DNA of 64,000 nt, from contig NZ_JEMV01000003.1 of assembly GCF_000588875.1 (NCBI RefSeq), positions 1-64,000 of the forward strand. Reading direction: 5' to 3'. Position 1 is the stretch's first letter; every line of letters begins with the position of its first letter. Shown piece after piece: positions 34,832 to 43,774 of this stretch. The notes below the pieces were generated by a model, which was given only the letters and a program-made list of their open reading frames with translations, had not been told where the DNA came from and searched no databases. A program made the position numbers and the translations under genes. This stretch comes from Sphingobium sp. Ant17. GTDB taxonomy: Bacteria; Pseudomonadota; Alphaproteobacteria; Sphingomonadales; Sphingomonadaceae.

Positions 34832-35560
34832 TCAATCCGCTGCTTTTTCCTGCGCCTTGGTCGGGCCACCCATGGCGACCGGGGGCCGGGTGTTGGCGGC
34901 GACCAGATAGTCGGGGCCGGCGACGAAGGGGATGGGGTTGATCGCCGCGCCATCGACGCGGACTTCATAGTGAAGATGGCTGCCGGTGGAACGGCCCGTG
35001 GAGCCCATCAGGCCGATGACCTGACCACGCTTCACGTAGCTGTTGGCCGCAACGACCAGCTTCGACATATGGCCGTAGCGCGTTTCCATGCCACCACCAT
35101 GCGAGATCTGGACGAGGTTGCCGTAGCCGCTGGCCCAGCCCGAACGGCTGACGATGCCATCGGCAGTCGCATAAATGGGGGTGCCGACGGGGCCGGGAAT
35201 GTCGATGCCCTTGTGCATGCGGGCGCGGCCGTTGAACGGATCAGAGCGGGTGCCGTAGTTGGAGGTCAGCGAGAGCTTTTCGACCGGGCGGCCCGATGGG
35301 ATGTAAGCGGTCGCCTTGGGCGTGCCGTCCATGCGCTGCAGGCTGGAGAAGATGTTCGAGAAGGCGAGATCGACTGGGGCGGGCGTGGTCGCCACCGCTT
35401 CGGTCACTTCGCCATAGGGATCGTCATCTTCGGTCGCCTGAGCGGGCATCGCCGCACAGAGCGTTCCGACCATTGCGATGCTGCCAAAAATTTTCGCGGC
35501 TTTCGCTGCACTCTGGAACAAATTGGATGCACCAGCATTGATCGATTGAAGAAACAGCAT
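34832..35560 (-). CDS. M23 (LytM-type) metallopeptidase family protein
   Basis: A 242-residue exported protein starting at the ATG at 35560. A hydrophobic segment IFGSIAMVGTLCAAMPAQA serves as signal peptide. The LytM domain (about residues 100-215) carries the zinc ligands: H and D in RMHKGIDIPGPVG and the HxH in GSHLHYEVRVDG, so it may be an active peptidoglycan endopeptidase in the periplasm. The tail is Pro/Ala rich. The longer frame to 35677 is rejected because residues before this Met are charged and precede the signal sequence. Terminator follows at 34775-34810. Confidence 0.87.
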   Translation of the reverse strand: MLFLQSINAGASNLFQSAAKAAKIFGSIAMVGTLCAAMPAQATEDDDPYGEVTEAVATTPAPVDLAFSNIFSSLQRMDGTPKATAYIPSGRPVEKLSLTSNYGTRSDPFNGRARMHKGIDIPGPVGTPIYATADGIVSRSGWASGYGNLVQISHGGGMETRYGHMSKLVVAANSYVKRGQVIGLMGSTGRSTGSHLHYEVRVDGAAINPIPFVAGPDYLVAANTRPPVAMGGPTKAQEKAAD

Positions 35561-35666
35561 GCCGACCCCGACTATGTCACCGCAGGCTTGATTGCCTGTC
35601 GGCGCTTCCCGTGTTTTTCTTGGCGACCTAGATCGCCCCCGCCAGACATAGACTGCAAATTGCCGG

Positions 35667-36476
35667 TCAGGTTGCAAGCGCGGCGTAGAAATCGCGGGTC
35701 AAACCGGCCTGCCGACGCGCCGAGTCGTTGAACGGCGGCTTAACGCTACCCCGAAAATGGCGTTTCACCAGCATTTGGTAATGAATCGGTGGATTTAGGT
35801 TCCGTCGGTTCGCCTCTTCAATAAACCAGTTCGTCCCGGCGCGGACGTGGCGAATCTCATCAACGATGATGCGTCGCAGGATTTTGACGGTGGGTTCGTC
35901 GCCCGCGTCTTCAAACCGCGTGACCGTCGCGGGCGTGATGTCGAGCGCGCGCGCCTCCAACACCATGGGCACGATGGCGAGCCGAGCGAGCGCATCATCC
36001 GCCGTTTCGGTTGCCGCCTGCCACAGCCCGTCATGCGCGGGCAGCGCGCCATAATGGCTGCCCATCTGGCGCAACCGCCGGTCGAGCAAAGCGAAGTGCA
36101 TCGCTTCATCCGCGCCCACGCGCATCCATTCGTCCGTGAAGGCAGCGGGAAACTGAGCGCCAAAGCGGCCGATCAAGTCGAAAGCCAAGTCGATCGCGAC
36201 GAATTCGATATGGGCGAGCGCATGGATCATGGCGATCCGCGCGCGTTCCGAGCCGATCTTGCCGCGCCGGGGCATCTGGGCCGGGGGCAGCAATTCAGGC
36301 GTCGCCGGGCGCGCTGGCCGATCAGGCATGGGCACATCGAAATCATGGGTCAGATGCCCCAGCCGCCACGCCCGCGCGGTCGCGCGGGCGGCCATGAGCT
36401 TGGCGATGGGATCGGCGGTCAGCAGGACATGGGCACAGGCGGCACCCACGCTGGTGACACCGATTGGCAGGCTCAA
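35667..36476 (-). CDS. DUF455 ferritin-like protein
   Basis: About 269 residues from a TTG at 36476 that overlaps the restored bcp stop (TTGA); the start is not certain. A ferritin-like di-iron pattern is visible: ALAHIEFVAIDLAFDL, EWMRVGADEAMHFALLDRRL, then VPMVLEARALDITP and IIVDEIRHVRAGTNWF, giving repeated E..H pairs. DUF455 is related in fold to the tRNA hydroxylase MiaE, but this does not prove the same substrate. Its position directly after the peroxiredoxin bcp suggests a role in oxidative stress or oxygen-dependent chemistry. Confidence 0.75.
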   Translation of the reverse strand: MSLPIGVTSVGAACAHVLLTADPIAKLMAARATARAWRLGHLTHDFDVPMPDRPARPATPELLPPAQMPRRGKIGSERARIAMIHALAHIEFVAIDLAFDLIGRFGAQFPAAFTDEWMRVGADEAMHFALLDRRLRQMGSHYGALPAHDGLWQAATETADDALARLAIVPMVLEARALDITPATVTRFEDAGDEPTVKILRRIIVDEIRHVRAGTNWFIEEANRRNLNPPIHYQMLVKRHFRGSVKPPFNDSARRQAGLTRDFYAALAT

Positions 36477-36936
36477 AGCGCCTGCGCCGCCGCCAGCACC
36501 TCCTGCGCGTGCCCCTTGACCTTCACCTTGAGCCATACACGCTGCAGGCGGCCGTCCGCGTCGAACAGGAAGGTGTCGCGCTCGATGCCCATATAGGAGC
36601 GGCCATACATGGATTTTTCGACCCAGGTGCCGAAGCTTCGCACAGCTTGCCTTCTTCGTCGGAGGCCAGGATCACCGAGAGGCCATATTTGTCGGCGAAT
36701 TTGCGCAGCTTGGCGGGCTTGTCTTTCGACACGCCGATCACCGGGACGCCCGCCGCCGCAAATTCGTCGGCGAGCGCGGTGAAATCCTTCGCTTCATTGG
36801 TGCAGCCCGGCGTGTCCGCCTTGGGATAGAAATAGACGACCAGCGGCTTGCCTGCATAGCGGGCCAGCGTGAAGTCCACGCCATCGGCATCCTTGATCGT
36901 CCCCGTGGGGATGGCGTCGCCCAATTCCAGCATCAT
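36473..36936 (-). CDS. bcp: Thioredoxin-dependent thiol peroxidase Bcp (frameshifted near 36635)
   Basis: A peroxiredoxin reducing hydroperoxides in the cytoplasm. The peroxidatic cysteine is in YPKADTPGCTNEAKDF (about residue 46). In this sequence the frame is lost after LCEA at 36634/36635; the family C-terminus continues one base over (FGTWVEKSMYGRSYMGIERD, ending VLAAAQAL) to a TGA at 36473. Adding one base, for example C to make GAAGCCTTCGG, gives 154 residues, normal for Bcp. The ATG overlaps the glnE stop (ATGA). The downstream DUF455 gene starts at the bcp stop. Confidence 0.87.
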
Positions 36937-39620
36937 TTGTCCTCCGAATAGGGCGCGGCGAGCGCGGCCCAGGCCTGTCCAACGCTTTGCCGCGCATGGG
37001 CATAGCTTTCAAGCAGACTGTCCCAATGGTCAGCCCCGCAGGCGCGCGCGACGAGCGGGCGGGTCGCTTCGGCCGGTTCGGTCGATCCGGGCGCGACGAG
37101 ACGCGAGACGACGAGATAGCGGGTGATGAGGTCATGCGCGGCGATGAGATCGGCGGGCAGATGCCCGGCAGCGACAAGGTCCGCCAGCGCCTTGCCCAGA
37201 TCCGGGTCGAACGCCGCGCCATGACGGAATTGCGAGACGTGGATCAGAAATTCGAGATCGACGAGGCCGCCGGGCACCAGCTTGACGTCGAGGTCGCTGG
37301 CGGGCGGCTTGTGGGTCGCGATGTCCCGCCGCATCTGTACCGCCTGCCGCGCCAATTCCTCGAAGTCGCGGGGTCGGTGCAATGTTTCGGCGAGGATGGC
37401 GTTCAGCGCGGTGCGGGCTTCGGGCGATCCGAACACCGGCCGGGCGCGGGTGAGCGCCAGATGCTCCCAGGTCCAGGCAGCTTCGCGCTCATATTTGGCG
37501 AAGCTGTCGAAGCTGACCGCCAGCAACCCCTGCGCACCGGATGGCCGCAGCCGGGTATCGACTTCATAAAGCGGGCCGGAGGCGGTATGGACCGACAGCG
37601 CGTTGGTGACGCGCTGGGCGAGGCGATTGAAATAGAGCGTCGCGCCGAGCGGCCGGGCACCATCGGACTCGGTCTGAAAGTCGCCGGTGAAGAGATAGAT
37701 GAGATCAAGGTCGGAGGCGTGGGTCAGCAGGCCGCCGCCCATGCGGCCCAGTGCCAATATGACCAGTTCGCCGCCCGGCACCCGGCCATGGGCGGATTCG
37801 AACTCGGTGATGGTGGCATTGGCCAATGTCTCGATCGCAGCCGCGGCCACGCGACCATAGCCGCGCGCCGCTTCGAGCGGATCGCCACCACGGATGATCT
37901 GCACCCCAAGCGCAAAGCGGCGATCGCCCACCCGCTGGCGCACGCGGTCGAGCAGCGCCTGATAATCTTCGCCCGGCTCTAGCGCGCCAAGCTGGGCGGT
38001 CAGCCCTTCAATCGAGGACGGCGGATCGAAGGCGGTGGCGTCGATCAGCCCGTCGATCAGTTCGACCCGGCGGGCCAGCGCGTCTGCCAGCGTCGGCGCA
38101 TGGCTCAATATCTCGGCGAGCAGTTCCACCAGCGCGGGCCGGGCGGCGAGCAGCTTGAAGAAATTGATGGCGCTCGGCAGTCGAGCGATCATGTCGTCGA
38201 GACGGTTGAGCGCACGGGCGGTGTCGGGGGCCTTGGCGATGGCGCGCATCAGGCCGGGCAACAGGGCTTCCAGCGCTTCACGCGAAGGACCGCTGCGCAG
38301 CGCGCGGATTGTGCCGCCGCGCCAGCGGGCAATGCGGGTAAGCGGCGTGTCGGCATCGACAAAGCCCATGGCGAGCAGTTGGTCCTTCAGCCGGTCTTCA
38401 TCATGGGAGAGCGATGTATCATCGGTCTGCGGGGTCAGCCGGTCGTAATTGCGGCCGACCCATTCGACATGCGGTGTCAGCAGGGCGAGCAGCGCGGGGC
38501 CATCGGCAAGGCCGTGCAACTGTGCGACATTGTCGAGCGCGGCATCCGATTGGTGCAGTTCGTGGGTCTGGAGGTCTTCGACCATCTGCAGCCGATGTTC
38601 GATGGTGCGCAGCAGGACATAAGCGGCATCAAGCCGTGCGGCGACGTCGGGTTCGATCACGCCTGCGCCCGCCAGTGCGCGGAGCGCCTCGCGCGTATTG
38701 CCCGACCGCAGCGCGGGGTTGCGCCCGCCATGAATCAACTGATGCACCTGGGCGAAAAATTCGACCTCGCGGATGCCGCCACGTCCGCGCTTCAAGTCAT
38801 AGCCGGGGCCAAAGGCCTGCCCCTGCGCATAATGGTCGCGGATGCGGCGGCTGATGTCGACGATGGCGTCGATCGCGCCGAAGTCGAGGCTGCGCCGCCA
38901 CACGAAGGGGCGGATCTGGCGCAGGAAATAGTCGCCCAGTTCCATGTCGCCCGCCGCGGCACGCGCACGGATGAAAGCCGCCTGTTCCCAGCCGACCGCC
39001 ATCGATTCATAATAGCCGATCGCCGCCTCCACCGGCAGCGCGATCGGCGTTGCTTCAGGCGATGGGCGCAGCCGCAGATCGACGCGAAAGACATAGCCGT
39101 CGCCATCGGGCGCGCTCAGCAATTCGGTCATCCGCCGCGCGATCCGTACGGCGGCGTCGGCCACATCCTCGCGATCGCGATGCGGCAGGGTCGCCGGATC
39201 GTAGAGCAGGATCGGGTCGATATCGGAGGAATAATTGAGTTCGCGGCTGCCATGTTTGCCGAGCGCCAGCACGGCGAAGCCGCGATGGGCCATGTCGGGA
39301 TAGCGTTCCTGCATGGCGGCGGCCAGCGCCTCTTCCAAAGCCCTGTCCGCGAAGTCGGACAGGGTGCAGGTGACCCGATCCAGATCCCACGCGCCTGCCA
39401 GGTCGGCCGCTGCAACGGTCAGGGCAATGGCATTGCGCCGCCGCCGCAGCGATCGGGCCACCCCATCATCGGGGCTGCCTGCCGCGTGGGCCATGGCCAG
39501 CGCCGCGTCGAAATCGCCGGTCGCCAAACAGTCCGCCAAATCAGGCAGGCGATCCAGCACCCGCACCAAAAAGGGCGAATGTCCCCGTATCCGTGCCTGT
39601 ATCTGCGGCCAGTCCGTCAC
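36933..39620 (-). CDS. glnE: Bifunctional glutamine synthetase adenylyltransferase/deadenylase
   Basis: GlnE adds AMP to glutamine synthetase or removes it in response to nitrogen status. The 895-residue product has two nucleotidyltransferase cores: KHGSRELNYSSDIDPILLY (residues about 122-140) and GRMGGGLLTHASDLDLIYLF in the second half, each with paired aspartates, and each followed by a helical GlnD_UR_UTase-type domain. I use the GTG at 39620 (VTDWPQIQARI) because GGGAGAGAG precedes it and homology-like sequence begins there; the open frame continues 92 residues further upstream without family features. Its stop overlaps bcp. Confidence 0.92.
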   Translation of the reverse strand: MTDWPQIQARIRGHSPFLVRVLDRLPDLADCLATGDFDAALAMAHAAGSPDDGVARSLRRRRNAIALTVAAADLAGAWDLDRVTCTLSDFADRALEEALAAAMQERYPDMAHRGFAVLALGKHGSRELNYSSDIDPILLYDPATLPHRDREDVADAAVRIARRMTELLSAPDGDGYVFRVDLRLRPSPEATPIALPVEAAIGYYESMAVGWEQAAFIRARAAAGDMELGDYFLRQIRPFVWRRSLDFGAIDAIVDISRRIRDHYAQGQAFGPGYDLKRGRGGIREVEFFAQVHQLIHGGRNPALRSGNTREALRALAGAGVIEPDVAARLDAAYVLLRTIEHRLQMVEDLQTHELHQSDAALDNVAQLHGLADGPALLALLTPHVEWVGRNYDRLTPQTDDTSLSHDEDRLKDQLLAMGFVDADTPLTRIARWRGGTIRALRSGPSREALEALLPGLMRAIAKAPDTARALNRLDDMIARLPSAINFFKLLAARPALVELLAEILSHAPTLADALARRVELIDGLIDATAFDPPSSIEGLTAQLGALEPGEDYQALLDRVRQRVGDRRFALGVQIIRGGDPLEAARGYGRVAAAAIETLANATITEFESAHGRVPGGELVILALGRMGGGLLTHASDLDLIYLFTGDFQTESDGARPLGATLYFNRLAQRVTNALSVHTASGPLYEVDTRLRPSGAQGLLAVSFDSFAKYEREAAWTWEHLALTRARPVFGSPEARTALNAILAETLHRPRDFEELARQAVQMRRDIATHKPPASDLDVKLVPGGLVDLEFLIHVSQFRHGAAFDPDLGKALADLVAAGHLPADLIAAHDLITRYLVVSRLVAPGSTEPAEATRPLVARACGADHWDSLLESYAHARQSVGQAWAALAAPYSEDK

Positions 39621-39707
39621 GCACTCTCTCCCGTCTTTGCGCGGGCTATCGCGTGACCATGCGACGAATGCCAGCAACTTTTTGGCCGGACGACCGTTCA
39701 GACAGTT

Positions 39708-39899
39708 ATGGAAATGCAGCGCAAATATGCTTGCCGATCGGCAACGGGCGGAGACGGCGACAAAGGCCGGATCGTGACCGTGGCGCTGCCCGCCCCTTAT
39801 GAGGGGATCGGCAATGCCTTGCGCAAGACGTATAGCCCGCCGCGCGAGAGCCTGCCCGACGATATGATGGCGCTGCTTCAGAAGCTTGACCATCATTGA
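39708..39899 (+). CDS. NepR-like anti-sigma factor domain protein
   Basis: A 63-residue protein whose C-terminal half, APYEGIGNALRKTYSPPRES followed by LPDDMMALLQKLD, matches the two-helix NepR pattern (IG.ALR..Y then LP..M..LL..LD). NepR holds the extracytoplasmic sigma factor EcfG inactive until the response regulator PhyR removes it. No phyR, ecfG or sensor kinase gene is in this window, whereas nepR normally lies beside them, so this could be an orphan paralogue. The N-terminal 28 residues are polar. The ATG at 39708 has no clear ribosome site; an ATG at 39714 is possible. Confidence 0.6.
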   Translation: MEMQRKYACRSATGGDGDKGRIVTVALPAPYEGIGNALRKTYSPPRESLPDDMMALLQKLDHH

Positions 39900-39987
39900 A
39901 GCGGCCCGCTGACGGGTTGAGCAGCATTTTCTTTACCCCTTATCCCTAATAGCAGAAGCTATTATCGTCGGGATTCGGGACGGCTCC

Positions 39988-40314
39988 ATGCTCTATCGCA
40001 ACTTTGCCATCGCCACCGTATTGGGCGCGCCTTTGCTGGTCATGATCGTGGAAGCGGTGGTGCCCAGGCCGCAGCCTACTGCGGAGACCAGTGCCGTGGC
40101 GTCGGCGGACCCAGCGCCAGCTACGCCGATCCCGCCATCGCGTCCCATCATCATGCCCCAAGCGCCACCCGTCGCGGCGACGCCCAATTACGGCCAGCCG
40201 CTTCCGGGCGCCGGTCAGCCGTTGATCGTGCCCAGTGGAAATATGCCCACCGCACCCAGCGGGCCGATCTTTTCGGCCGGTTCCGCGCCGCCCGGATCGC
40301 CGAACGCGGAGTAA
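39988..40314 (+). CDS. Proline-rich protein with N-terminal membrane anchor
   Basis: A 108-residue protein: one N-terminal hydrophobic segment (NFAIATVLGAPLLVMIVEAVV), then a Pro/Ala/Gly-rich, probably disordered, exported region with no cysteines. Such proteins are common small envelope components but I see no family. It is followed directly by the convergent metallopeptidase gene, with three bases between the stops. Confidence 0.55.
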   Translation: MLYRNFAIATVLGAPLLVMIVEAVVPRPQPTAETSAVASADPAPATPIPPSRPIIMPQAPPVAATPNYGQPLPGAGQPLIVPSGNMPTAPSGPIFSAGSAPPGSPNAE

Positions 40315-40317
40315 GCG

Positions 40318-41190
40318 TCAGATCGCACCGGCGAACGTGTCGCACTGCGCCGGATCGCCAGTCGACAACCCCTTACGCAGCCACGCCTGGCGCTGCGCGC
40401 CGCTGCCATGGGTGAAACTTTCGGGCACGGGGCGACGCCCGGCCGCCTTTTGCAGCGTATCATCGCCGATCGCTTCGGCTGCGCGCATGCCCTCTTCCAG
40501 ATCGCCCGCTTCCATCAAATTGGTATCGCGCGCGGCCCAGACGCCGGCATAGCAGTCGGCCTGCAACTCCATCTTGACCTGTAGCGCATTGCCCTCCGCC
40601 TCGCTGGCCCGGCGTTGCGCGGTACGGACCTTGTCGGCCGTGCCGGTGATGGTCTGAATGTGATGGCCGACCTCATGCGCGATGATATAGCCGATCGGGA
40701 AGTCTCCCGGCGCGCTGAAGCGGCTCTCCATTTCGTTGAAGAAGTCGGTGTCGATATAGATGCGCTGGTCGGCTGGGCAGTAAAATGGCCCCATCGCCGA
40801 TTGCGCCGCGCCGCAGCCTGACTGGCCATTCTGGGTATAGAAGACCAAGGTCGGCGGCGGATATTGCTGCCCCTCTTCCTGGAAGATGTCGGCCCAGCGG
40901 CGTTCGGTCGATCCCAGCACCTTGAGCGAGGTGCGCTGAATGTCCGTCAATTCGGTCGTCGCGGGGCGCTCCGTCTGCACCGACTGGCCACCGCCGCCGC
41001 CGCCGATCAGGCTGAGCGGGTTCATGCCCATCACCACCATGATGACCAAAACCACGGCAATGCCGCCACAGCCAAAGCGGCTGCCAATCAACGGCAGCAG
41101 CATGCCCAGGCCACCGCCAAGGCCGCCGCCCCCGCCCCGGCCGTCCTGCACTTCGAAATTGCCGCTTTCCTGTTCGTCGTCGAGCCGCAT
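40318..41190 (-). CDS. Neutral zinc metallopeptidase family (YpfJ-like) membrane protein
   Basis: A 290-residue protein. A glycine-rich cytoplasmic start is followed by a membrane helix (GGIAVVLVIMVVMGMNPL, about residues 42-59) and a periplasmic domain with the zinc motif AHEVGHH (residues 171-177). The family features CGAAQSAMGPFYCPADQRIY and MELQADCYAGVWA (with the third-ligand glutamate or aspartate region) are present. This zincin-like family is annotated as putative neutral zinc metallopeptidase; activity on a defined substrate has not been established as far as I know. It is transcribed away from the patatin gene. Confidence 0.88.
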   Translation of the reverse strand: MRLDDEQESGNFEVQDGRGGGGGLGGGLGMLLPLIGSRFGCGGIAVVLVIMVVMGMNPLSLIGGGGGGQSVQTERPATTELTDIQRTSLKVLGSTERRWADIFQEEGQQYPPPTLVFYTQNGQSGCGAAQSAMGPFYCPADQRIYIDTDFFNEMESRFSAPGDFPIGYIIAHEVGHHIQTITGTADKVRTAQRRASEAEGNALQVKMELQADCYAGVWAARDTNLMEAGDLEEGMRAAEAIGDDTLQKAAGRRPVPESFTHGSGAQRQAWLRKGLSTGDPAQCDTFAGAI

Positions 41191-41336
41191 GATGCCCTCC
41201 CTCTATTCATCGCGGCCTACGCGATTCCCTGACGGCTGGAAACCATCGCAAGGGTCATGCGGTTGCAAGGCAGAGAATAATTTAGCGGCCACTATGCGTT
41301 GGATTGCGAACGCCAAACCCTATATTGCAGTGCGAC

Positions 41337-42527
41337 ATGGCTGACAGTGATCCCCCCATCCACCCCAAGCCGCTGCGCCGTGCGCGCACGCCGCTGCCCC
41401 TTCCCCGCGAAGTCGCGCTCTTGCTGCAGGGCGGCGGTGCGCTGGGTTCCTTCCAGTCCGGCGTCTATGAGCGACTCGACGAACTGGGTGTCGACGTCAC
41501 CTGGGTCGCGGGGATTTCGATCGGCGCGATCAACGCGGCCATCATCGCGGGCAACGAGCCACATCGGCGGATCAGCCGCCTCAAGAAATTCTGGTACACA
41601 GTGTCGGGCGGCATGCCGAACATCATCCTGCCCGAGATCGACCAGATCCGCGAAGCCATGCATTTAATGGCCGCGAGCACCGTTGCCAGTTTCGGTGTGC
41701 CGGGCATGTTCCGCCCCCGCCTATGGCCCGCGACGATGATGCCCGAAGGCACGACAGGGGCGATCAGCTTCTATGACAGCGCGCCGCTTAAGGACACGCT
41801 GGACGCCTGCGTCAATTGGGATCTGCTCAATGACGGTCCGGTGCGGCTGTCGGTCGGCGCGGTCGATGTCGAGACCGGCAATTTTGCCTATTGGGATACG
41901 CGCGGCCCCGGCGGCAATACGCGAATCGATGCGCGGCACATCATGGCGTCGGGGGCGCTGCCGCCCGGCCTGCCGCCGATCGAAATCGACGGGCGCTGGT
42001 ATTGGGACGGGGGCATCGTGTCGAACACGCCGCTTGCCCATGTGCTCAACCACCAGACCGACGACATGCTGGTGTTCCAGGTCGATCTCTTCCCGGCCGA
42101 AGGGCCGATGCCGCGCCAGATGACCGATGTCTATTCGCGGGCCAAGGACATTCAATTTTCCAGCCGTACCCGCCAGGTCACCGATCAATATCTGCGGCTG
42201 CGGCGCGAGCATGGCGCGATCAAGGCGTTGCTCGACAAGCTGCCGCCCGAACTTCAGGACAAGCCGGAAGCGCAGACGCTGCGCGACATCCTCGATGTCG
42301 GGTCGGTCAACATCGTCCACCTCATCTACCGCACCCGCGACTGGGAAAGCGGGGCGAAAGACTTTGAATTTTCCCGCTCCACCATGCTCGACCATTGGGC
42401 GCAGGGTCGCGATGCCGTGGAAGAAGTGATGCACAAGGGCGACCTGATCGCGCGCAACATCCTGAACGGCAAGAGTTCGACCTTCGATCTCGACGCCCCC
42501 GATCATCTCAAGGAGAAAAAGGCATGA
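41337..42527 (+). CDS. Patatin-like phospholipase with DUF3734 C-terminus
   Basis: A 396-residue patatin-family hydrolase. Oxyanion loop LLLQGGGALGSFQSGV (about residue 28), nucleophile serine in WVAGISIGAINAA (G-I-S-I-G, about residue 60) and catalytic aspartate in YWDGGIVSNTPL (about residue 224) are all there. The C-terminal part (DIQFSSRTRQVTDQYLRLR, LIYRTRDWESGAKDFEFS) matches DUF3734. It likely cleaves acyl esters of a membrane lipid or a storage polymer. The 3-hydroxybutyrate dehydrogenase gene overlaps its stop by four bases, a pairing that points to polyhydroxybutyrate or short hydroxy-acid metabolism. Confidence 0.9.
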   Translation: MADSDPPIHPKPLRRARTPLPLPREVALLLQGGGALGSFQSGVYERLDELGVDVTWVAGISIGAINAAIIAGNEPHRRISRLKKFWYTVSGGMPNIILPEIDQIREAMHLMAASTVASFGVPGMFRPRLWPATMMPEGTTGAISFYDSAPLKDTLDACVNWDLLNDGPVRLSVGAVDVETGNFAYWDTRGPGGNTRIDARHIMASGALPPGLPPIEIDGRWYWDGGIVSNTPLAHVLNHQTDDMLVFQVDLFPAEGPMPRQMTDVYSRAKDIQFSSRTRQVTDQYLRLRREHGAIKALLDKLPPELQDKPEAQTLRDILDVGSVNIVHLIYRTRDWESGAKDFEFSRSTMLDHWAQGRDAVEEVMHKGDLIARNILNGKSSTFDLDAPDHLKEKKA

Positions 42528-43315
42528 GCAAGTCGCTGTCAGGCAAGACCGCCCTTATTACCGGTTCCACGTCGGGCATTGGCCTGGCCTATGCCAAGGT
42601 ACTGGCGGGCGAAGGCGCGAATGTCGTGATCAACGGCTTTGGCGATGCCGATGCGATCGAGAAAGAGCGGCTGGGGCTGGAAGCGCTGAGCGGTGCCAAG
42701 GCGCAATATAGCGGTCATGACCTGACCAAGCCCGACGAGATCGAGGCGATGATGGCGCAGGCGGCTGAGGCCTTTGGCGGGGTCGATATCCTGATCAACA
42801 ATGCGGGCACCCAGCATGTCGCGCCGGTCGAGGATTTTCCGGTCGACAAGTGGAACCTGATCATCGCGCTCAACCTGACCAGCGCCTTCCACACGACGCG
42901 GCTGGCCGTGCCCTATATGAAGTCGAAGAAATGGGGGCGCATCATCCAGACGGCGTCGGCCCATTCGCTGGCCGCTTCGCCGTTCAAGAGCGCTTATGTC
43001 ACCGCCAAGCATGGTTTGGCTGGCTTCACCAAAACGGTGGCGCTGGAAGTCGCGACATTCGGTATCACCGCCAACTGCATTTCGCCGGGCTATGTCTGGA
43101 CGCCGCTGGTGGAAAACCAGATCCCCGACACGATGAAGGCGCGGGGCTTGACGCGCGAGCAGGTCATCAACGACGTGCTGCTGGCGGGCCAACCGACCAA
43201 GGAATTCGTGACCGTGGATCAGGTCGCGGCCATGGCGCTGTTCCTGTGCAGCGACGCCGCAGCCAGCATCACCGGCGCCAATATGAGCATCGATGGCGGG
43301 TGGACGGCGCAATAA
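42524..43315 (+). CDS. 3-hydroxybutyrate dehydrogenase
   Basis: A 263-residue short-chain dehydrogenase. The NAD-binding glycine motif TGSTSGIGLAYAKVL, NNAGTQHVAPVEDFPVDKW, and the catalytic Ser/Tyr/Lys in TASAHSLAASPFKSAYVTAK are clear, and HGLAGFTKTVALE plus the sequence AGTQHV are characteristic of D-3-hydroxybutyrate dehydrogenases. It oxidises 3-hydroxybutyrate to acetoacetate with NAD. AAGGAG precedes the ATG, which overlaps the patatin stop (ATGA), so the two enzymes are made together. Confidence 0.9.
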   Translation: MSKSLSGKTALITGSTSGIGLAYAKVLAGEGANVVINGFGDADAIEKERLGLEALSGAKAQYSGHDLTKPDEIEAMMAQAAEAFGGVDILINNAGTQHVAPVEDFPVDKWNLIIALNLTSAFHTTRLAVPYMKSKKWGRIIQTASAHSLAASPFKSAYVTAKHGLAGFTKTVALEVATFGITANCISPGYVWTPLVENQIPDTMKARGLTREQVINDVLLAGQPTKEFVTVDQVAAMALFLCSDAAASITGANMSIDGGWTAQ

Positions 43316-43333
43316 AGCGCCGTCGCCAGTCCA

Positions 43334-43615
43334 TCAGGCCGCTGTGGGTTCCAGCAGGCGCAGCACCGATTGCAGGCCATCTTCGCTGGCAGTTGCCAGG
43401 GGGAGTGGCCGGTCGGACAGACCGTCATGCTCGCTGTTGAGGAACAGGATCGCGGCAGAAGCGCCTAGCGCTTCGATCGCGAGGCGGGTGACGCGGCCCT
43501 GGCGTTCCGCCGCATCGGGCGCGAGGCGCACGGCGTTGCGGGGGGTGAAGCGCCGTCCCGGCGCGGTGCGGGCGGGCGTTGGCGATGCGGCCTGCGCAGG
43601 CAGTTCGGTCGTCAC
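43334..43615 (-). CDS. DUF2384 (Xre/MbcA/ParS-type antitoxin domain)-like small protein
   Basis: A 93-residue protein from a GTG at 43615. Its C-terminal half (RVTRLAIEALGASAAILFLN, then PLATASEDGLQSVLRLLE) has the spacing of the DUF2384 toxin-binding domain: a helix, a short loop with LN, P-L, then A.S..G...V..LL. No RES-type toxin gene is next to it, so the antitoxin role is doubtful and it may serve as a stand-alone domain. It follows the small basic protein gene by two bases. Function uncertain. Confidence 0.5.
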   Translation of the reverse strand: MTTELPAQAASPTPARTAPGRRFTPRNAVRLAPDAAERQGRVTRLAIEALGASAAILFLNSEHDGLSDRPLPLATASEDGLQSVLRLLEPTAA

Positions 43616-43617
43616 GA

Positions 43618-43746
43618 TCAGTTCTTCAACGTCACGATGCCGACTGGCCCCGCCTTTGTGGACGGATTGGACGCGTTGCCCTTGGGCGGCTTTTCCGCCT
43701 TGGGCTTGCGCACTTCCTTGTTCGATTTCTTCTGGCTCTTGGCCAT
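43618..43746 (-). CDS. Very small lysine-rich protein
   Basis: A 42-residue protein, MAKSQKKSNKEVRKPKAEKP followed by a short Ser/Thr/Gly tail ending TLKN. About a third of the residues in the first half are lysine or arginine. The same type of short basic protein beginning MAKSQKKSN occurs in many alphaproteobacteria, which supports a real gene. It ends two bases before the start of the DUF2384-like gene, so the two are coupled. It may bind nucleic acid, but this is only inferred from charge. Confidence 0.6.
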   Translation of the reverse strand: MAKSQKKSNKEVRKPKAEKPPKGNASNPSTKAGPVGIVTLKN

Positions 43747-43774
43747 CGTCCATTCCTTCGATTAGGGGAAAAGG

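Noticed and set aside
38100-39656. 518-codon plus-strand frame opposite glnE
   Set aside because: Composition is typical of antisense to a high-GC gene, and glnE on the other strand has both catalytic motifs.
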